DNA of 14,625 bases, from positions 1-14,625 of the forward strand of contig CABSMK010000028.1 of the NCBI GenBank assembly GCA_902478825.1. Direction: 5' to 3'. The notes under the pieces were generated by a model. That model saw only the letters and a list, made by a program, of their open reading frames with translations, did not search any database and was not told where the DNA came from. Positions 1 to 6,365 of the stretch are shown here, in pieces. The position numbers and the translations under genes were made by a program. The stretch's first letter is position 1; each line of letters starts with the position of its first letter. This stretch comes from an uncultured Collinsella sp. GTDB taxonomy: Bacteria > Actinomycetota > Coriobacteriia > Coriobacteriales > Coriobacteriaceae.

Positions 1-4
1 GTAT

Positions 5-22
5 ATGAGTACGGATACTCAT
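5..22. repeat. Small perfect hairpin (7-bp arms, 4-base loop)
   Basis: ATGAGTA (5-11) and TACTCAT (16-22) are perfect reverse complements around the loop CGGA. It lies just beyond the larger hairpin at 26-59 and is the third hairpin in series downstream of the substrate-binding protein gene on the minus strand. Neither strand shows a good T-tract after it, so it may only assist termination or protect a 3' end. It sits at the window edge, so its context is incomplete. Confidence 0.4.
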
Positions 23-25
23 TAC

Positions 26-59
26 AAGACCCGAGCGACATCGTTGCCGCCCGGGTCTT
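26..59. terminator. Probable bidirectional intrinsic terminator
   Basis: AAGACCCG (26-33) and CGGGTCTT (52-59) form a perfect 8-bp stem around an 18-base loop that can pair further inside (CGAC with GTTG). On the plus strand the stem is followed by a T-rich tail (TTTGTTT), and on the minus strand it is preceded by the matching A-rich run. It would serve the minus-strand gene ending at 122 and possibly a plus-strand gene entering from the left. The T-tail is better on the plus strand. Confidence 0.6.
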
Positions 60-106
60 TGTTTCAACTATGAGGATACGATCCCAACGACCGACATCCT
101 GCATAC

Positions 107-122
107 AGACTCAAGCGAGTCT
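107..122 (-). terminator. Short hairpin at the stop codon of the binding-protein gene
   Basis: AGACTC (107-112) and GAGTCT (117-122) pair perfectly around AAGC, and the last base of the TAA stop (124-122) is inside the stem. No T-run follows on the minus strand, so alone it is a poor terminator. With the hairpins at 26-59 and 5-22 it makes a tandem 3'-end structure. Confidence 0.35.
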
Positions 123-1735
123 TACGCCTTGACGGTCGCAACGCCCCTGAAGGACATGCTCGTCGTGCCGATGCCCTTGAAGCCATCGAGGGCCTCGCCG
201 TTGGGCGCAGTGGACGGATCGTCCCAGGAAGCGGAGACGGTCTTGACGTGGACAACGGGGTACAGAACGGCGTTGTCGGCGATGATATCGAAGCACTCGT
301 TCCACTTCTTCTGCTGCTCGTCGCCCTCGGCGGCAAGAGCCTCGTCCATGAGACCGTGGAGCTTCTCCCACTCAGCGGACTCCTTCCACGGGCAACGGGT
401 CTGCATCCAGACGTTGTCGCCGTACCACCAGTTGAGCAGCAGGTCGGGGTCAGCGCCGAAGCAGGACGGATCGCCAGGAGCAAGGAGGATATCGTAGGCC
501 TCGCCGCCGTCGATGGCAGCGTAGGTGGCCGGCGAGGTATCGGTCTGGATGGTCACATCGAAGCCGAGAGCGTCGAGGTCGTTCTTGACCTGGGCGGCCA
601 TGCCCTTGATCTGCTCGTTGTCGGTGGTGCGCAGGGTGATGGCGCCCGGGGTGATGCCAGACTCTTCGATGAGCTTCTTGGCCTTCTTGGCGTCAGTCTT
701 GTACACCGTGGAAGCCTCATGATAGTTGGTGAAGCTCTTGGGCAGGTAGCAGCTGGCAGCGGTGGCAAGGCCGGCGAAGGTGTTGCTGACCATCTTCTCG
801 GTGTCGAGCGCATACATGACGGCCTGACGGACCTTGACGTTGTTCCAAGGCTCCTTGGCGACGTTGAACATGATGAAGCGGGTGCCGAAACCCTGAACGT
901 TATCGATCTTGCAGCCGGCGCTCTCGAGCTGGTCGACGGCGTCAGCGGTAACGAGCTCCATAACGAGCGTGGAGCCCTCCTGCTGAGCGGTAACGCGAGC
1001 GGTGGGGTCGGTCAGGATGCTGTACTGGATCTTCTTATCCTCGGCAGCATACTCACCGTTGTACTCGGGGTTGGGAACCAGGGTGATCTCGGTATCGGAG
1101 ATAGAGTCGTACATCCAGGGGCCGGAGCCGATCGGCTGCTTGGCGCGATCCTCCTCGGCCTGGGTAGCCGGGGTAACGCGGATGATGGCCAGACGATCCT
1201 TGAGCAGGGAGAAGTTGGGGACCTTGGTCTTGACCGTCACGGTGCTGGCGTCCTTGGCCTCGATGGACTCGAAGGGCTGGAAGAACGGAGCATAGGTAGC
1301 GGAAGCGGCGCAAGCGGTGTAGGAGGCAACGACATCGTCAGCGGTGACCTCGGTGCCATCGGAGAACTTGGCACCCTTACGGATGGTGACCTCGAAAGTG
1401 GTGTCGTCCACAGACTTGGGATCGTCGGTGGCGAGCTCGTTGAAGGTGCTGTAGTCGTGGTAATCGATGCCGTAGAGGCCCTCGACGACGTGCCAGTTAG
1501 CACCCAGGCCCACAGCGGAGCCGGTGCTGGCGGGATCGAAGCTGGACGGAGCGTAAGCGGAACCAGCGGTGATCACGCCGCCGCCACGGTTGGCGGAATC
1601 GGTGGAACCGGAAGCGGAACCCTCGTCGCTAGAGCTGCCACCGCAGCCGGTGAGACCAAGCCCTGCGACAGCAGCGACGCTGCCGGTGAGGCCGAGGAAC
1701 GAACGCCTGGACATACCCTTGTTGATGATGGCCAT
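122..1735 (-). CDS. ABC transporter substrate-binding lipoprotein, family 5 (peptide/nickel type)
   Basis: A 537-residue solute receptor of the OppA/DppA type (SBP_bac_5), which captures oligopeptides or similar ligands outside the cell for an ABC importer. The N-terminus has a twin-arginine motif (SRRSFLG, residues 9-15), a short hydrophobic stretch and a lipobox LTGC with Cys31, followed by a Gly/Ser/Asp linker. That predicts Tat export as a lipid-anchored protein. Family signatures are KFSDGTEVTADDV (123-135), PIGSGPWMY (201-209) and VRQAVMYALD (302-311), and the length is normal for the family. I chose the ATG at 1735 because AGGAG lies 5 bases upstream; the in-frame TTG at 1750 lacks such support. 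No permease or ATPase gene is visible, and hairpins follow the stop, so it looks monocistronic or is separated from transporter genes off the left edge. The true ligand cannot be told from sequence. Confidence 0.93.
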   Translation of the reverse strand: MAIINKGMSRRSFLGLTGSVAAVAGLGLTGCGGSSSDEGSASGSTDSANRGGGVITAGSAYAPSSFDPASTGSAVGLGANWHVVEGLYGIDYHDYSTFNELATDDPKSVDDTTFEVTIRKGAKFSDGTEVTADDVVASYTACAASATYAPFFQPFESIEAKDASTVTVKTKVPNFSLLKDRLAIIRVTPATQAEEDRAKQPIGSGPWMYDSISDTEITLVPNPEYNGEYAAEDKKIQYSILTDPTARVTAQQEGSTLVMELVTADAVDQLESAGCKIDNVQGFGTRFIMFNVAKEPWNNVKVRQAVMYALDTEKMVSNTFAGLATAASCYLPKSFTNYHEASTVYKTDAKKAKKLIEESGITPGAITLRTTDNEQIKGMAAQVKNDLDALGFDVTIQTDTSPATYAAIDGGEAYDILLAPGDPSCFGADPDLLLNWWYGDNVWMQTRCPWKESAEWEKLHGLMDEALAAEGDEQQKKWNECFDIIADNAVLYPVVHVKTVSASWDDPSTAPNGEALDGFKGIGTTSMSFRGVATVKA

Positions 1736-1804
1736 GTCTTCTCCTATCAATAGAGAATCTTACTCGGGAGCACCTAGACTTGCCCCCGCGCAACTTGCGG
1801 ACGA

Positions 1805-1832
1805 TATATACCTTACCTACCGACGAACCCAA
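1805..1832 (-). promoter_or_regulatory. Candidate promoter for the binding-protein gene (proximal)
   Basis: Read on the minus strand, TTGGGT (1827-1832) and TATATA (1805-1810) are separated by 16 bases, resembling sigma-70 -35 and -10 elements. Transcription would start near 1798 and give a leader of about 60 bases. If this is the real promoter, the palindromes at 1851-1938 lie just upstream and would act as operators rather than leader RNA. Confidence 0.35.
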
Positions 1833-1850
1833 CTGAGGTGCCGCGCTCGG

Positions 1851-1938
1851 CGACCGATACATACATACGCTTGAACGGTATTTACTACCGTTCACCGAAT
1901 TCGTTGACAAACGATTCGCCAGACAGTATGTATCGGCG
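1851..1938 (-). promoter_or_regulatory. Nested inverted repeats, possible operator or structured leader RNA
   Basis: The outer arms CCGATACATAC (1854-1864) and GTATGTATCGG (1926-1936) are perfect 11-bp complements and extend by two more pairs past a bulged A (1851-1852 with 1937-1938). Between them sit two further hairpins. TGAACGGTA (1872-1880) pairs with TACCGTTCA (1886-1894), a perfect 9 bp around TTTAC. CGAAT plus CGTT (1896-1905, T1901 bulged) pairs with AACG plus ATTCG (1910-1918) around GACA. Together they can fold as a three-way junction 116-203 bases upstream of the ATG at 1735. As DNA, the 9-bp palindrome is also a typical repressor-site size. I do not recognise it as a known riboswitch class. 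The pairing is seen directly; any function is inference. Confidence 0.5.
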
Positions 1939-1967
1939 AGGTGAGATATCAGTCTTCGTCAACCCGC

Positions 1968-1999
1968 AGGATAGCAGGGTTTTCGCTTGGGTTAGTCAA
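1968..1999 (-). promoter_or_regulatory. Candidate promoter for the binding-protein gene (distal)
   Basis: On the minus strand TTGACT (1994-1999) is followed by TGCTATCCT (1968-1976), an extended -10 of the TGn-TATnnT type. The -35 to TATCCT spacing is 20 bases, longer than usual, so the extended -10 would have to carry most of the strength. Start from here (near 1961) would place the three-way-junction sequence inside the transcript. It competes with the proximal candidate at 1805-1832. Confidence 0.3.
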
Positions 2000-2099
2000 A
2001 CGTTTTAGCGTTAATAAAACCCGAAACCAGCAGGCAATCATGGCGAAATAAATGGTTGAAAATCGCGCAATCATGTATATCAGTTGTTTAGAAGCGCAT

Positions 2100-4046
2100 T
2101 TAGTTTTCGGAACGGTTGGCCGATGTCTGGGCGCGCTCGGCATTCCATGCAACGAGCGCCTCGTGGACCGCCTTGGCAACATCGGCAGGTATGCCGCGAA
2201 CTTCCGCGATCTCTTGCTCGCTCGCCGCACGCAAACGCTTCATCGAGCCAAAATGGCGCATAAGGGCACGTTTTCTGGTGGGTCCCACGCCCGGAACGTC
2301 ATCGAGTACCGAAACCGTCATGGCTTTATCGCGCAACTCGCGATGGAACGTGATGGCAAAACGGTGCGATTCATCGCGAACCTGTTTAATTAGATAGAGC
2401 GACGCGGACCCGGTCGGCAGCACGACGGGAGTCTCGTCCCAAGGCACAAAAACTTCCTCATCGGCCTTTGCCAAGCCACAAACTGGTATATCGAGCCCAA
2501 GAGCCTCAAGTTGCTTGATCGCAGCGGTCAATTGCGGCTTACCGCCATCGACAACGAGCAAATCGGGGCGCGAGCCAAAGCGCTCGTCGGCCATGCGCTC
2601 GGGAGCATAGCGTCGTCCCAAAACCTCGGACATCGACACGAAGTCGTTTGCCTCGTCCAATTCGGCCTGAATTTTAAAACGACGGTACTGGCTCTTGTCG
2701 GCGCGCCCGTTGGTAAACACCACCATCGAGGCGACGGTAAAGGTTCCGTGCAGCGTCGAGATATCGAAGCACTCGATACGCATCGGCGGCGCCGGCAGCG
2801 CCAGCGCGCTTTCGAGCTCCAGGAGCGCTTGATTGGTGCGGTCGTCAGCGTACCCCGTTCGCATCATGTAGCGCATGAGGGCATGGCGCGCATTTTTGGA
2901 TGCCATATCGAGCAAACGGTGCTTTTCGCCACGCTGCGGCCTATGGAGATGGCAGGAACGCTCGCGCTTGCCTGCAAGCCACTCCCCCAGCGCCTCCGCA
3001 TCCTCAGGCTCGACAGAGAGGTTTATCTCAGCTGGAATATCAGCCGTCTCGTCGTAATAGCGCTTAAGAAAGCCCGACTGGAGCTCTTCCTCGTCAACAT
3101 CAAGACCCTTGTCGAGAATGAACTCGCAGGTGCGAACTGTTCGGCCCTCACGCACGACAAAGACGCAAGCGGCAGAGATGGTCTCCTCGCGATAGAAACC
3201 GATGACATCGATATCGACACTGGAGGGAAAAACGACTTGCTGACGGTCGTCCAGACCCCTGATGACCTCCAAACGACGCTTGACGCGTGCCGCGCGCTCA
3301 AAATCGAGTGCCTCGGCGGCATCCGCCATCTCGGAAGTCAGCTCGTCGACGACATCCTTGCGATGGCCCGACAAAAAGCGCTCGACACGCTTGACGTTCT
3401 TGGCATAGTCTGCCGGGGAAATCGCGCCGACACACGCACCCGGCCCGCGCCCGACATGGTAGTCGAAGCAGGGACGCCCGTTTTGTGCGCAAATCATATT
3501 GACGATGTCTTCCTCGCCCTTGTGGGACTCGATGATACGGCGACAACGACGCCACTCCGCACAGGATGCAGAGCAGATGGGGATAACCTTGCGCAGCGTA
3601 TCTATCGTCTCACGTGCCGCACGGCTATCGGTATAGGGTCCAAAATAGCGCGTTCCCGGCTTATGACGCTCGCGCGTGTATTTGATAGCGGGATACAGGT
3701 CGCCCTTTGTAATGGCGATAAAGGGGTAGCTCTTGTCATCCTTGAGGTCGACGTTAAAGTACGGATGGTACTGACCAATCAAATTGCGTTCGAGCACCAA
3801 CGCCTCGTGCTCGGTCTCCACCACGATATAGTCAAAGCTCGCCACCAGCTGCATCATCAGCGGAATCTTTTGACGCTCATCCTGCAGCGTCACGTACTGG
3901 CGCATACGGGAACGCAGGTTTTTCGCCTTGCCAACGTAGATGACATCGCCCTTGGCATCTTTCCAAAGGTAGCATCCGGGCTGCGTGGGAACGCGCGAAA
4001 CCTGCTCGGCGAGTGTTGGAATGTTGTCGTGACCGGCCACACGCAC
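2100..4046 (-). CDS. uvrC: Excinuclease ABC subunit C
   Basis: UvrC makes both incisions of nucleotide excision repair after UvrA and UvrB have found a lesion. The 648 residues show the full family plan. A GIY-YIG nuclease domain (about 20-100, with GCY at 24-26 and YVGKAKNLRSR at 37-47) makes the 3' cut. A UVR/UvrB-binding helix pair lies near 232-263. The RNase-H-like domain making the 5' cut has likely catalytic Asp428 (CFDIS), Asp500 (VVDGG) and His561 (DESHRFA). A C-terminal helix-hairpin-helix pair follows (about 580-630, VPGVGPTRKRAL). The start is GTG at 4046, directly against the murJ TAG at 4049-4047, with no good ribosome site of its own. Translation probably depends on ribosomes finishing murJ. 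It is the last gene of the ybaK-murJ-uvrC unit. Confidence 0.98.
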   Translation of the reverse strand: MRVAGHDNIPTLAEQVSRVPTQPGCYLWKDAKGDVIYVGKAKNLRSRMRQYVTLQDERQKIPLMMQLVASFDYIVVETEHEALVLERNLIGQYHPYFNVDLKDDKSYPFIAITKGDLYPAIKYTRERHKPGTRYFGPYTDSRAARETIDTLRKVIPICSASCAEWRRCRRIIESHKGEEDIVNMICAQNGRPCFDYHVGRGPGACVGAISPADYAKNVKRVERFLSGHRKDVVDELTSEMADAAEALDFERAARVKRRLEVIRGLDDRQQVVFPSSVDIDVIGFYREETISAACVFVVREGRTVRTCEFILDKGLDVDEEELQSGFLKRYYDETADIPAEINLSVEPEDAEALGEWLAGKRERSCHLHRPQRGEKHRLLDMASKNARHALMRYMMRTGYADDRTNQALLELESALALPAPPMRIECFDISTLHGTFTVASMVVFTNGRADKSQYRRFKIQAELDEANDFVSMSEVLGRRYAPERMADERFGSRPDLLVVDGGKPQLTAAIKQLEALGLDIPVCGLAKADEEVFVPWDETPVVLPTGSASLYLIKQVRDESHRFAITFHRELRDKAMTVSVLDDVPGVGPTRKRALMRHFGSMKRLRAASEQEIAEVRGIPADVAKAVHEALVAWNAERAQTSANRSEN

Positions 4047-5729
4047 CTACTTGCGACGAAGCAGCGCCGAGACCTCGGGCATCTTAAGGACAACGGCAAG
4101 GCCAAAGGTAACAGCAAGCGAGACGACACCCGCAACGCAAACGTAGCCAAGAGTAATCAGAATCGAGCCGCCAAGTGCCCCGACAAAGTGTTCAAGCGCC
4201 CACATGACGCCGGCGCCTGCGGCAGCACCCAGGCCGCCGAACAAAAGGCCAAAGAAACCGCCATGCAGGATAGATTTGACCTGAAGGCCACGCAGACGAC
4301 GACGCAGCCACCACAGCGAGCAACCGACCAAGATCACGTAGTCGACGACATACGAAAGCGCGATTGCCGGCATACCGAAGCCCAGCACAACGCCAAACAG
4401 CAGAACCGAGCCGGCCTGGCCGATGGCGGAATACAGGCAATAGCGGCTATAGGGCTTCATGTCGAGCAAGGCAGAGAAGCTCTTCTGCATCAACACGACC
4501 ACGCCGTAGAGCGGCAGCGAGAGCGCCAGGTAGACAAGGTACTCGGACACCAGCGTCACGCCGGATTCATCGAACTTGCCAGCACAGTAGATCATGTTGA
4601 GCGGACGTGCGAAGACAATCAGGTACAGCGCGAACGGAATCAGGAAGAACAGCATCTGGGCGACGCCACGCGAAATGCCCGTGCGAACGCTGTCGTAATC
4701 CTTCTCCTGTGCGTCGTGAGAGAGCTCGGTATAAAGCGCCGTCGAAAGCGAGGCGGCAATCAGCGCGTAGGGCAGCGTGTACCACAGGCGCGCATAGGCG
4801 ATGACGGAAGGACCAGTCTCGGGCTGGACCACCAGCGCGGCAGCGTTGGTGATAGAAGTCGAGACAAACATGCACACCGTGGCGAGCAGCGTCGGGATAC
4901 CGAGCGCAATCGTCTGGCGCAGTGCGGGGTCCTTAAAGTCGATATGGATATGGGGATGCACGCCGTGCTTGCCAAGCGCGGGGATCTGACATGCCATCTG
5001 AACAAAGACACCGAGGGTCGTACCGGCCGCAATCAAGATGATGCCGGCACGTTCGCCAAACTGTGCGGACACGGGCGCAAAACCCATAAAGCTCGCAATG
5101 ACGATCACATTGTTGAGGACCGGGGCAAACGTCGACCAGAAGTAGTCGCGGTGTGCGTTGAGAACGCCCGAGAACACCGAGCCCAAACCATAAAACAGAA
5201 TCTGGATGGCAAAGAAACGGAACATGAACGCAGCGGTATCCATGCTGCCGCCGTCACCCGAAAGGAACGATTGCGTCCAGATAAAGCCCGGGGCGAACAC
5301 GGTCCCCAGCAACGAAATGCCACCCAGCACCAAAAGCAGAATGCCGAGCAGGTTGCCCACGTACTCGTTCGAGGCCTCGCGACCCTGCTCACGCCTCACG
5401 CCCATGTACACGGGCAAAAACGCCGTCACGAGCATGCCGCCCATCACGAGTTCGTAGAGCATATTGGGCAGGTTGTTGGCGACCTGATAGGAGGACGAGA
5501 GTAGCGACATGCCGATAGCGGCCGCCATTGCCCACGTGCGGATAAAACCGGTGACGCGAGACACGATGGTCAGGATGGTCATAAGCCCGGCGGAACGACC
5601 AACCGTGGAGTAGTCCGACGAGCCCATGTCGTCAGTGTCATCTCGCGACGAAGGAGCTTCGGACGAGGGTGTCTGAGGCGCAGATTCTCTTGCAAAATGA
5701 GCTCCGCGCTTCAATTCTTCCTGCGGCAT
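4047..5729 (-). CDS. murJ: Lipid II flippase MurJ (MviN family)
   Basis: A polytopic membrane protein of the MOP superfamily that moves lipid II across the membrane for peptidoglycan assembly. At 560 residues it has the expected series of about 14 hydrophobic helices. The family-like opening comes after a roughly 40-residue hydrophilic, Ser/Asp-rich N-terminal extension (from about residue 45: TILTIVSRVTGFIRTWAMA, then QVANNLPNMLYELVMGGML at 82-100, FLPVYMGVRREQG at 104-116). The extension is probably cytoplasmic and of unknown role. The ATG at 5729 is preceded by GAGAGGA inside the end of ybaK, and only three bases separate the two genes. Its stop touches the uvrC start. MurJ is recognised by the overall MviN pattern; I could not map each arginine of the E. 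coli cavity with certainty. Confidence 0.94.
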   Translation of the reverse strand: MPQEELKRGAHFARESAPQTPSSEAPSSRDDTDDMGSSDYSTVGRSAGLMTILTIVSRVTGFIRTWAMAAAIGMSLLSSSYQVANNLPNMLYELVMGGMLVTAFLPVYMGVRREQGREASNEYVGNLLGILLLVLGGISLLGTVFAPGFIWTQSFLSGDGGSMDTAAFMFRFFAIQILFYGLGSVFSGVLNAHRDYFWSTFAPVLNNVIVIASFMGFAPVSAQFGERAGIILIAAGTTLGVFVQMACQIPALGKHGVHPHIHIDFKDPALRQTIALGIPTLLATVCMFVSTSITNAAALVVQPETGPSVIAYARLWYTLPYALIAASLSTALYTELSHDAQEKDYDSVRTGISRGVAQMLFFLIPFALYLIVFARPLNMIYCAGKFDESGVTLVSEYLVYLALSLPLYGVVVLMQKSFSALLDMKPYSRYCLYSAIGQAGSVLLFGVVLGFGMPAIALSYVVDYVILVGCSLWWLRRRLRGLQVKSILHGGFFGLLFGGLGAAAGAGVMWALEHFVGALGGSILITLGYVCVAGVVSLAVTFGLAVVLKMPEVSALLRRK

Positions 5730-5732
5730 CGC

Positions 5733-6233
5733 TCAGTCCTCTCTCGTAATCGCGGCAACCGTCGCCCCGCAAAATGCAATTAAATCATCGGGTGCAAGCT
5801 CGAGCTGATAACCGCGCTTGCCTCCCGAAATAAAAATGGTATCCCAAAGGACACATGTCTCATCAATGAGCGTCCGGTAGCGTTTTTTCATACCGACCGG
5901 GCTGCAGCCGCCGCGAACGTAGCCAGTCGCCGCAAGCAAATCCTTCACATGCATCATGGCCAAGGACTTCTCCCCCGCGGCACGCGCGGCGGACTTTAGA
6001 TCGAGCTCGTCGGCAACAGGGATGCAGCACACGACATAGTCGTTGGACGGTGTCACGCAGACCAAAGTCTTAAATCCTTGACCGGGCTCCTCGCCAAGCT
6101 GCTCCGAAATCGCGACCCCCAGGCCCACCGACTCATCACCATCGTCTTCGTACGTATGTAGAACATAGGAAATGCCGGCACTTTCCAGCTCGCGCATCGC
6201 ATTGGTTTTTGGCGTCTTTACAGCCTTTGCCAT
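5733..6233 (-). CDS. ybaK: YbaK/EbsC-family aminoacyl-tRNA deacylase
   Basis: A small (166-residue) cytoplasmic protein of the YbaK/EbsC family, whose studied members hydrolyse mischarged Cys-tRNA(Pro). Visible family marks are FKTLV with Lys55, which aligns with the functional lysine of characterised YbaK, then GEKSLAM, TGYVRGGCSPVGMKK, and SGGKRGYQLELAP near the C-terminus. The start is the ATG at 6233, with AAGGAT six bases upstream. A longer in-frame reading to 6329 would begin inside the uvrA terminator hairpin and adds residues unlike the family. It is the first gene of the unit with murJ and uvrC. The exact tRNA substrate is inferred from the family. No catalytic-region truncation is seen. 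Confidence 0.92.
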   Translation of the reverse strand: MAKAVKTPKTNAMRELESAGISYVLHTYEDDGDESVGLGVAISEQLGEEPGQGFKTLVCVTPSNDYVVCCIPVADELDLKSAARAAGEKSLAMMHVKDLLAATGYVRGGCSPVGMKKRYRTLIDETCVLWDTIFISGGKRGYQLELAPDDLIAFCGATVAAITRED

Positions 6234-6270
6234 GACATATCCTTTCCCTCGCATTCTGACGCAAAGATTA

Positions 6271-6301
6271 AGTATATGTCCAATTCGGCTGCATACGTCA
6301 C
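6271..6301 (-). promoter_or_regulatory. Candidate promoter of the ybaK-murJ-uvrC unit
   Basis: On the minus strand TATACT (6271-6276) matches the -10 consensus at five of six bases. GTGACG (6296-6301) lies 19 bases upstream as a weak -35. The start would be near 6264, about 30 bases before the ybaK ATG. It sits just past the uvrA terminator hairpin, as expected for a new transcription unit. Confidence 0.4.
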
Positions 6302-6314
6302 TTCGGCACAGCAA

Positions 6315-6345
6315 GCGCCATCGAATCACAAGGAGTCGATGGCGC
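6315..6345 (-). terminator. Terminator-like hairpin after uvrA
   Basis: GCGCCATCGA (6315-6324) and TCGATGGCGC (6336-6345) form a perfect GC-rich 10-bp stem with an 11-base loop, 20 bases beyond the uvrA stop. On the minus strand it is followed by TTGCTGTG, an interrupted U-tract, so termination may be partial. Its position between two tandem genes fits the end of the uvrA transcript. Confidence 0.6.
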
Positions 6346-6365
6346 CCATAAACTGAATCGCCTAT

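Larger units (their letters stand above)
1736..2099. other. 364-base non-coding region between uvrC and the binding-protein gene
   Basis: No convincing gene is present; open frames here run into neighbouring genes in the wrong frame and lack ribosome sites. The part nearest the binding-protein gene (1736-1850) is its 5' leader, with one candidate promoter. Bases 1851-1938 hold nested inverted repeats (separate entry). Bases 1939-2099 are AT-richer and hold a second candidate promoter, a weak AACG/CGTT hairpin near 2000-2013 and no strong terminator for uvrC. I see no tRNA cloverleaf. Confidence 0.6.

Noticed and set aside
248..1753. A 501-codon open frame opposite the binding-protein gene
   Set aside because: The product is Gly/Val/Asp-rich without domains, and the minus-strand frame has Tat signal, lipobox and family-5 motifs. 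It is a codon-bias shadow.
1629..1910. A 93-codon minus-strand frame covering the binding-protein leader
   Set aside because: It overlaps the start of the binding protein in another frame, has no ribosome site and runs through the inverted repeats.
1957..1982. AACCC...GGGTT hairpin with a TTTT tail on the plus strand
   Set aside because: The stem is only five base pairs plus a bulged extension, and no plus-strand gene precedes it. On the minus strand it has no T-tract, so I did not call a terminator.
2511..5504. A 997-codon open frame on the plus strand opposite uvrC and murJ, crossing their boundary
   Set aside because: Both minus-strand genes have full family motifs, and the antisense frame gives a low-complexity Arg/His/Gln/Asp-rich product without recognisable domains. 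Long stop-free antisense frames are common opposite GC-biased codons.
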